Both the position numbers and the translations under genes were made by a program. A DNA stretch of 11,866 bases from JAJYQH01 sp036261615 (GTDB lineage Bacteria; Actinomycetota; Actinomycetes; Propionibacteriales; Propionibacteriaceae), in NCBI GenBank assembly GCA_036261615.1, contig DATAKK010000016.1:1-11866 (forward strand). Direction: 5' to 3'. Each line of letters starts with the position of its first letter. The stretch's first letter is position 1. Under the pieces are notes generated by a model. That model was not told where the DNA came from and did no database searches. It saw nothing but the letters and a program-made list of their open reading frames with translations. This document shows positions 7,081 through 11,866 of this stretch, one piece after another.

Positions 7081-7380
7081 TCAGAACTTCAGCAGGTTCG
7101 CGTTGTCGACCGAGGCCGAGCGTCGGGTACGGAAGATGGTGACGATGATCGCCAGACCCACCACGACCTCGGCCGCGGCGACGACCATGACGAAGAACGC
7201 GCCGATCTGACCGTCGAGGTTGCCGTTGACGTTGGAGAAGGCGACCATCGCGAGGTTCGCGGCGTTGAGCATGAGCTCGATCGACATGAACGCGACGAGG
7301 GCGCTGCGCCGCAGCAGGAAGCCGAGGACCCCGATGCTGAACAGCACGGCAGACAGTATCAAGTAGTCATTCGGGTTCAT
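7081..7380 (-). CDS. nuoK: NADH-quinone oxidoreductase subunit K
   Basis: This 99-aa protein with three transmembrane helices belongs to the E-channel region of the complex I membrane arm (MnhC-like). It has the two buried glutamates required for coupling: Glu35 in MSIELMLNAANL and Glu71 in AAAEVVVGLAI, matching Glu36 and Glu72 of E. coli. The length is standard for the family (about 100 aa). The ATG at 7380 overlaps the nuoJ stop as ATGA, so its translation is probably coupled to nuoJ. The last 15 residues after FRTRR are polar and presumably cytosolic. Confidence 0.97.
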   Translation of the reverse strand: MNPNDYLILSAVLFSIGVLGFLLRRSALVAFMSIELMLNAANLAMVAFSNVNGNLDGQIGAFFVMVVAAAEVVVGLAIIVTIFRTRRSASVDNANLLKF

Positions 7381-8195
7381 GACCGGGCCTCCTCGGCGTC
7401 AGCGGCGGCCCGCTGGATCTCGGCGTAGACGGCGCGGGTGGGCGCCTTGAGTTCTCCCGCGTCGATGATCGCGCTGCGGGCGATGAGGGTCTTCGACACC
7501 GACGACTCGGCGACCGACCCGTCGGGCAGCAGGGCCGGCGCCCCGATCGCGTTGGTGCGGGCGAACACGCCCGAGTTCGGGAGCGGGGAGATCGGCGTCC
7601 CGTCGGACACCCAGTTGCGCATCCGCTGCTGCAGCGCCTGGCGCTGCCGCAGCTTCGGGAACAGGTTCTCCCCGTGGGCGAGCACCATGGCACCCAGCGC
7701 GGCGGTGATCAGCAGGGCGGACGTCGCCTCGAAGGGGAACACCCAGCGGGTGAAGATGCGCTCGGCGAGGGCGGGCACGTTGCCGCCGGCGGACGCCGTG
7801 GCGCTCGCCAGGCCCGCGCTCGGGCCGACGATCGCGTGCAGGACGCCGGTGATGAGCAGGATGAGCAGGCCGACGGCGGCGAGCACCGAGGCGACCCAGT
7901 GGCGCTTGGTCGTCTCGACGATCGAGTCGGAGACCCCCACGCCGACGAGCATGACGACGAAGAGGAACAGCATGAGGATCGCGCCGGTGTAGACGACGAT
8001 CTGGGCGACGAACAGGAACGGCGCGTCGAGCGCGGCGTACTGCACCGCCAGGCACACCATGACCAGTGCGAGCGACAGCGCCGAGTGCACCGCCTTGCGG
8101 CTGAAGACAATGCCGAGGGCCGCGAGCACCATCACCGGGGCCAGCACCCAGAAGGCCACCTGCTGGTCGGCGACGAGGGGAATCAGCGTGGTCAT
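7377..8195 (-). CDS. nuoJ: NADH-quinone oxidoreductase subunit J
   Basis: This 272-aa membrane subunit of complex I has five predicted helices in residues 12-176. The conserved third helix, FVAQIVVYTGAILMLFLFVV (62-81), holds Tyr69 and the glycine of the region that switches between helix forms during the catalytic cycle. The protein is much longer than E. coli NuoJ (184 aa) because of a soluble tail from about 177 to 272, containing LRQRQALQQRMRNW and an Ala/Glu-rich end. Long NuoJ tails are usual in actinomycetes. The ATG at 8195 overlaps the nuoI TGA as TGATG, and GGAG lies 10 nt upstream. An open frame continues upstream to 8537, but that part is the nuoI gene in another frame and is not used. 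Confidence 0.96.
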   Translation of the reverse strand: MTTLIPLVADQQVAFWVLAPVMVLAALGIVFSRKAVHSALSLALVMVCLAVQYAALDAPFLFVAQIVVYTGAILMLFLFVVMLVGVGVSDSIVETTKRHWVASVLAAVGLLILLITGVLHAIVGPSAGLASATASAGGNVPALAERIFTRWVFPFEATSALLITAALGAMVLAHGENLFPKLRQRQALQQRMRNWVSDGTPISPLPNSGVFARTNAIGAPALLPDGSVAESSVSKTLIARSAIIDAGELKAPTRAVYAEIQRAAADAEEARS

Positions 8196-8833
8196 CAGTA
8201 GTTCGCTCCCGGATAGGTGGCGTCGTGGCGCATCTGCTTGGCGAGCTCCTGGGTCGTCTTGGCCTGCGCGACCGCGGACGGGCGCACCTCGCCCTCGTAG
8301 TTGCCGGCCCGCGAGTCGACCTGGCCGGACGTGGGCAGACCGAGGAAGTACTCGGTCTCGTCGTCGCCGAGCCGGCGCGGGTGCGGAGGCTGCTCCATGC
8401 CCGGCAGCAGCGGCCCGAGGAGGTCGTCCTTCTCGTAGATGAGCTTGGCCCGCGTGGTGTCGGCCAGCTTGAACTCGTTGGTCATCGTCAGCGCGCGGGT
8501 GGGGCACGCCTCGATGCACAGTCCGCAGAGGATGCACCGCAGGTAGTTGATCTGGTAGACGCGGCCGTACCGCTCACCGGGGGAGAAGCGGCCCTCCTCG
8601 GTGTTGTCGGCCCCCTCGACGTAGATCGCGTCGGCCGGGCACGCCCAGGCGCACAGCTCGCAGCCCACGCACTTCTCCAGACCGTCGGGCCAGCGGTTGA
8701 GCTGGTGGCGTCCGTGGAAGCGCGGGGCGGTGATCTTCGCCTTGCCCTTCTGCGGGTAGCCCTGGGTGAAGGTCTTGCGGAATATCGTCTTGAACGTGAC
8801 GCCGAACCCGGCCCACGGATCGAAGATGCCCAT
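8195..8833 (-). CDS. nuoI: NADH-quinone oxidoreductase subunit I (8Fe ferredoxin)
   Basis: This 212-aa peripheral-arm subunit carries clusters N6a and N6b, which pass electrons towards N2 and quinone. Two complete 4Fe-4S motifs are visible: Cys55, 58, 61 followed by Cys65-Pro, and Cys100, 103, 106 followed by Cys110-Pro. The N-terminal FGVTFKTIFRKTF helix is the usual membrane-surface anchor. A C-terminal extension of about 60 residues after the ferredoxin domain includes LIYEKDDLLGPLLP, as in other actinobacterial NuoI proteins. The ATG at 8833 overlaps the nuoH stop as TGATG. Its AGGAG lies about 10 nt upstream and can pair in a small hairpin (8834-8849). Confidence 0.98.
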   Translation of the reverse strand: MGIFDPWAGFGVTFKTIFRKTFTQGYPQKGKAKITAPRFHGRHQLNRWPDGLEKCVGCELCAWACPADAIYVEGADNTEEGRFSPGERYGRVYQINYLRCILCGLCIEACPTRALTMTNEFKLADTTRAKLIYEKDDLLGPLLPGMEQPPHPRRLGDDETEYFLGLPTSGQVDSRAGNYEGEVRPSAVAQAKTTQELAKQMRHDATYPGANY

Positions 8834-10188
8834 CAGGAATCGGCTCCTGTTTCATCGAGTGAGGTCTCGGATGTCTCGGGTGCTGCCTGCCCGGCGGTCG
8901 ACCTGACCACGGCCGCCATCTCCGGCAGCCGCTGTCCCGGCATCGGGGGCACCGGGTAGCCGCCGGCGAAGGCGTCGAACGGTTCGTCCTCGTCGAGTCC
9001 CTCGATCTCCTCGTCCTCCTTGCTGGGGAGGAACAGCGAGGCGACGAGCACCACCACGATCACCCCGAGGACGCCGAGGAAGATCGGGCTGCGGAACCAG
9101 TGGAACGACTGCGCCGACTTGAGGGTGGCCACGAGGAGCAGCCACACCAGCGAGATGGGGATCAGCCAGCGCCAGCCGAGGTCCATGAACTGGTCGTAGC
9201 GGAAGCGCGGCAGCGTGCCCCGGAGCCAGACGAAGAACGACACGAGCAGTTGCACCTTGATGACGAACCACAGGATGCCGATCCAGCCGTTGTCGAGGGC
9301 GTGGATGAGGTTGAACGGCCACGGCGCGTGGTAGCCGCCGAGGAACAGGGTGGTGGCCACCGCCGACACCGTCGCCATGTTGATGTACTCGGCGAGGAAG
9401 TACAGCGCGTACCGGAAGCCGCTGTACTCGGTGATGTAACCGCTGACCAGTTCGGACTCGGCCTCGGGCAGGTCGAACGGGGCCCGGTTGGTCTCGCCGA
9501 CCATGGCGATCGCGTAGATGATGAAGCTCGGGAAGAGCAGCAGCGCGTACCACCCGGGCAGGTGCGTGTTGAAGGTGCCGAGCATGAGCGGGGCGGCCTG
9601 CGCCTCGACGATCTGCGAGGTCGACATCGACCCGGCGAAGAGGAACACCGCCACCAGCGACAGGCCCATCGCGACCTCGTAGGAGATCATCTGGGCGCTG
9701 GACCGCAGTCCGCCGAGCAGCGAGTAGGTCGAGTTGGACGCCCACCCGGCCAGGACGATGCCGTAGATGCCGATCGACGCGCTCGCGAGGATGAACAGCA
9801 CGGCCACCGGCAGGTCGGTGAGCTGCAGGTGGGTGACGTGGCCGAACATCGTCACCTGGCCGCCGAAGGGGATGACCGACCACGACGTGAAGGCGGCGAC
9901 ACCGGTGAGGACCGGGGCGAGGTTGTAGACGATCCGGTCGGTGCCCTCGGGACGGAAGTCCTCCTTGAGCAGCAGTTTCGCACCGTCGGCCATCGCCTGG
10001 CCGAGACCGCCCGCCCACGTGGGGTTCATGATCGGGCCGAGGCGGTGCTGCATCTTGGCCACCAGGCGGCGCTCGTACCAGACGTTGAAGATCGTCCACA
10101 CGAGCAGGATGACGAACAGCAGCACCACCTTGATCAGCACGATCCACCAGGGATCCGCGCCGAACACGGCGTTTTCGAGGGGGTTCAT
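8833..10188 (-). CDS. nuoH: NADH-quinone oxidoreductase subunit H
   Basis: This 451-aa membrane protein joins the two arms of complex I and forms much of the quinone-binding chamber. Signatures are YERRLVAKMQHRLGP (38-52) and the acidic loop GETNRAPFDLPEAESELVSG (231-250), which carries the glutamates thought to link quinone reduction to proton movement. They are followed by YSGFRYALYFLAEY (255-268). About eight helices span residues 15-388. The remaining 60 or so residues are a polar, acidic tail (EDEEIEGLDEDEPFD) with a PVPPMPGQRLP segment at 412-422. E. coli NuoH has 325 residues and lacks this tail. The start is the ATG at 10188, which overlaps the nuoG stop as ATGA and has GGAGG 6 nt upstream. 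Confidence 0.97.
   Translation of the reverse strand: MNPLENAVFGADPWWIVLIKVVLLFVILLVWTIFNVWYERRLVAKMQHRLGPIMNPTWAGGLGQAMADGAKLLLKEDFRPEGTDRIVYNLAPVLTGVAAFTSWSVIPFGGQVTMFGHVTHLQLTDLPVAVLFILASASIGIYGIVLAGWASNSTYSLLGGLRSSAQMISYEVAMGLSLVAVFLFAGSMSTSQIVEAQAAPLMLGTFNTHLPGWYALLLFPSFIIYAIAMVGETNRAPFDLPEAESELVSGYITEYSGFRYALYFLAEYINMATVSAVATTLFLGGYHAPWPFNLIHALDNGWIGILWFVIKVQLLVSFFVWLRGTLPRFRYDQFMDLGWRWLIPISLVWLLLVATLKSAQSFHWFRSPIFLGVLGVIVVVLVASLFLPSKEDEEIEGLDEDEPFDAFAGGYPVPPMPGQRLPEMAAVVRSTAGQAAPETSETSLDETGADS
8834..8849 (-). promoter_or_regulatory. Small hairpin holding the nuoI ribosome-binding site
   Basis: On the minus strand CAGGA (8845-8849) can pair with TCCTG (8834-8838) across the 6-nt loop GCCGAT. 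The first arm is part of the nuoI Shine-Dalgarno sequence and the second arm abuts the nuoH stop/nuoI start. A ribosome finishing nuoH would melt it, which would suit translational coupling. The 5-bp stem is short and may be chance. Confidence 0.25.
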
Positions 10189-11866
10189 TCCTGACCTCCA
10201 ACAGGGGAAGCGGCGGTGAGCGTGACGTCGGCGTGCCCGGCCCGGGCCACGGGGACTGTCACGTCGAGGCTGATCGACCGCGACGGCAGCCACACGACCT
10301 CGTCGACCATCCCGTCGACGACCTCGACGGGCACGGTGACGGTGACGCTGTTGACGCCGACCTCCGCGAGCGCGCCGGGGACCAGCCCATGGGTGGCGGC
10401 GGTGACCGGGGACATGCGGACCACGGCGGGACGGGCGGTGGCGATGAGGGCGCCGGAGCCGTCGACGCCGGCGGAGCGGTCGATGAGCTCGCGCCACGTG
10501 GCCAGCCGCAGCCCCGTGGTCGCCGGCGCGGCGGCGGCCCGCGGCACCGCGAACCGCTCGCCCGCCCACGGCCCGAACTCGTGCAGTTCGCCGAGCGCCT
10601 GGCCGTTGGTGCGGACGCCGAGCGAGGAGTCGAGGGCGTCGGCGAGCGCGGCGAGGATGCGGGTCTCGGTCATCGGCGCGGTGTTCGAGCGGTTGACGAC
10701 GTTCACCGGGCGGGGGCGGTGCTCCCAGTCGACGAACGTGCCGTTCTGCTCCTCGACCAGCGGGACGGGGAAGACGACGTCGGCCCGCTCGGCGACGGCG
10801 CTGAGCCGCTGCTCGAAGCTCACGAGGAAGCCGACCTCCTCGAACGCGGCGAGCGCGGCGTCCGGGTCGGAGAGGTCGTCGGCCTGGACGCCGGCGACGA
10901 CGAGGGCCTTGAGCGAACCGGACGCCGCGGCGCGCAACATGCCGTCGGTGTCGAGCCCGGCCTCGGTGGGCAGCTGGACGCCGTCCCACATGGTCGACAC
11001 GTCGACCCGGGCCTCGGCCAGGGACACGGGGCGTCCACCGGGGAGGACGGTCGGGAGGCAGCCGGCGTCGATGGCGCCGACCTCGCCGGCGCGGCGCGGG
11101 ATCCAGGCGAGCCGGGCGCCGGTGCGCTCGGCCAGCCTCGCCACCGCGCTGAGCGTGCCGGCCGAGGTGGCGGCCCGCTCCCCCACGAGGATGACGCTGG
11201 AGGCGTCGAGCTCGAGGTCGAGCCGGTCGAGGGCGCCGGCCTCGTCGCCCTGGGCGGCGGGGACGAGCGTCGCGCCCAGCTTGCGGGAGCCCTCGGACAG
11301 CAGCGGGGCCACCGTGTAGACCCGGGCCTTGTGCTTGCGGACGGCCTTGCGCAGCCGCAGGAAGACGATCGGCGACTCGTCCTCGGGCTCGAACCCGACC
11401 AGCAGCACGGCGGGCGCGGTGTCGAGCGTCTCGTACGAGACGTGCTGCGGCGTGGTGCCCGCGACCACCGCGGCGAGGAACGCGTCCTCCTCCTCGCTGA
11501 TCGGCCGCACCCGGGCGTCGACGTCGTTGGTCCCCAGGACGACCCGCGCGAACTTCGCGTACGCGTAGGCGTCCTCCTCGGGCAACCGGCCGCCCGGCAG
11601 CACGCCGACGCCGCCGCGGTCGATCGCCTCGCGCAGCCCGGTCGCCGCGTACTCCAGCGCCGCCGGCCAACTCGTCTCGACGAGCCGGCCGTCCTCGTTG
11701 CGCACCATCGGGTTGAGCAGCCGGTCGGGTTGCGTGGCGTAGCGGAACGCCCAGCGGCCCTTGTCGCAGTTCCACTCCTCGTTCACCTGCGAGTCGTCGC
11801 CGGCGAGCCGGCGGGTGACCTTGCCGCGGCGGAAGTCGGTGCGCTGGTCGCAGCCGGACGCGCAGT
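10185..11866 (-). CDS. nuoG: NADH-quinone oxidoreductase subunit G, 5'-truncated by the window edge
   Basis: About 559 C-terminal residues of the large iron-sulfur subunit of complex I are present. The N-terminal 2Fe-2S and first 4Fe-4S domains lie beyond 11866. The visible part starts within the N7 cluster motif: Cys at 11862-11864, Cys three residues later, then exactly 27 residues to the Cys of NEEWNCDKGRWAF, matching the C-x2-C-x3-C-x27-C pattern. A molybdopterin-oxidoreductase-like domain follows, including EEQNGTFVDWEHRPRPVN. A beta-barrel-like molydopterin-binding C-terminal domain covers roughly the last 110 residues. In NuoG this fold binds no molybdenum cofactor. The open frame continues through the GTG at 11786 to the window edge, so that GTG is internal and not the start. 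The stop overlaps the nuoH start. Confidence 0.96.
   Translation of the reverse strand, partial: CASGCDQRTDFRRGKVTRRLAGDDSQVNEEWNCDKGRWAFRYATQPDRLLNPMVRNEDGRLVETSWPAALEYAATGLREAIDRGGVGVLPGGRLPEEDAYAYAKFARVVLGTNDVDARVRPISEEEDAFLAAVVAGTTPQHVSYETLDTAPAVLLVGFEPEDESPIVFLRLRKAVRKHKARVYTVAPLLSEGSRKLGATLVPAAQGDEAGALDRLDLELDASSVILVGERAATSAGTLSAVARLAERTGARLAWIPRRAGEVGAIDAGCLPTVLPGGRPVSLAEARVDVSTMWDGVQLPTEAGLDTDGMLRAAASGSLKALVVAGVQADDLSDPDAALAAFEEVGFLVSFEQRLSAVAERADVVFPVPLVEEQNGTFVDWEHRPRPVNVVNRSNTAPMTETRILAALADALDSSLGVRTNGQALGELHEFGPWAGERFAVPRAAAAPATTGLRLATWRELIDRSAGVDGSGALIATARPAVVRMSPVTAATHGLVPGALAEVGVNSVTVTVPVEVVDGMVDEVVWLPSRSISLDVTVPVARAGHADVTLTAASPVGGQE

Noticed and set aside
4977..7142. A 721-codon open frame on the plus strand, with other long plus-strand frames such as 2025-3872 and 4145-5224.
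   Set aside because: They lie antisense to well-supported nuo genes. Their predicted proteins are biased to Gly, Arg, Asp, Glu, His and Pro with no domain or hydrophobic core. Stop codons are rare by chance at this GC content.
8196..8537. Upstream extension of nuoJ within nuoI.
   Set aside because: It is nuoI in another frame. The NuoJ family sequence begins at the ATG at 8195.
10189..11775. A long minus-strand frame that appears to fuse a large Arg-rich N-terminal region to NuoH.
   Set aside because: The upstream part is nuoG read in the wrong frame. The true NuoH start is the ATG at 10188 with a strong GGAGG.
1..11866. Search for CRISPR repeats, tRNA genes, transposases, toxin-antitoxin pairs or other accessory systems.
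   Set aside because: None seen. Genes with conserved housekeeping functions fill almost the whole window, and the intergenic gaps are 108 nt or less.

Overview
The window is a GC-rich stretch of a bacterial chromosome, about 70% G+C by eye, with all recognisable genes on the minus strand. The G/C-ending codons, GTG starts, promoter-like TAnnnT boxes and long C-terminal tails on NuoH and NuoJ point to a high-GC actinomycete. The sequence does not fix the genus.

Reading in the direction of transcription (from 11866 down to 1), the window holds the distal part of a respiratory complex I operon: nuoG (its 5' end is cut by the window edge), then nuoH, nuoI, nuoJ, nuoK, nuoL, nuoM and nuoN. The genes are packed tightly. 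G/H and J/K overlap by ATGA, and H/I, I/J and M/N overlap by TGATG. K/L and L/M have gaps of only 10 and 13 nt. Together they encode the C-terminal part of the large peripheral subunit, the TYKY-type ferredoxin subunit and the whole distal membrane arm, including all three antiporter-like subunits. Every charged residue I checked in the proton channels is present, so the enzyme looks functional. nuoA-F and the operon promoter lie outside the window.

After nuoN comes a 108-nt spacer with a strong GC-rich hairpin (1971-2007). Next is a long-chain polyprenyl diphosphate synthase (966-1937), a plausible maker of the menaquinone side chain and therefore functionally linked to complex I. A 67-nt spacer follows, with a possible terminator hairpin, a palindromic operator-like site and a -10 box placed for leaderless transcription. 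The last gene is an extended-SDR NAD-dependent epimerase/dehydratase (47-898) of unknown substrate.

I found no mobile element, CRISPR array, tRNA, rRNA or new defence-like system. This is mostly a conserved housekeeping region. The points worth a second look are regulatory (the two intergenic regions), the single rare TTA codon in nuoM, and the lineage-type extensions on NuoH, NuoJ and NuoN.
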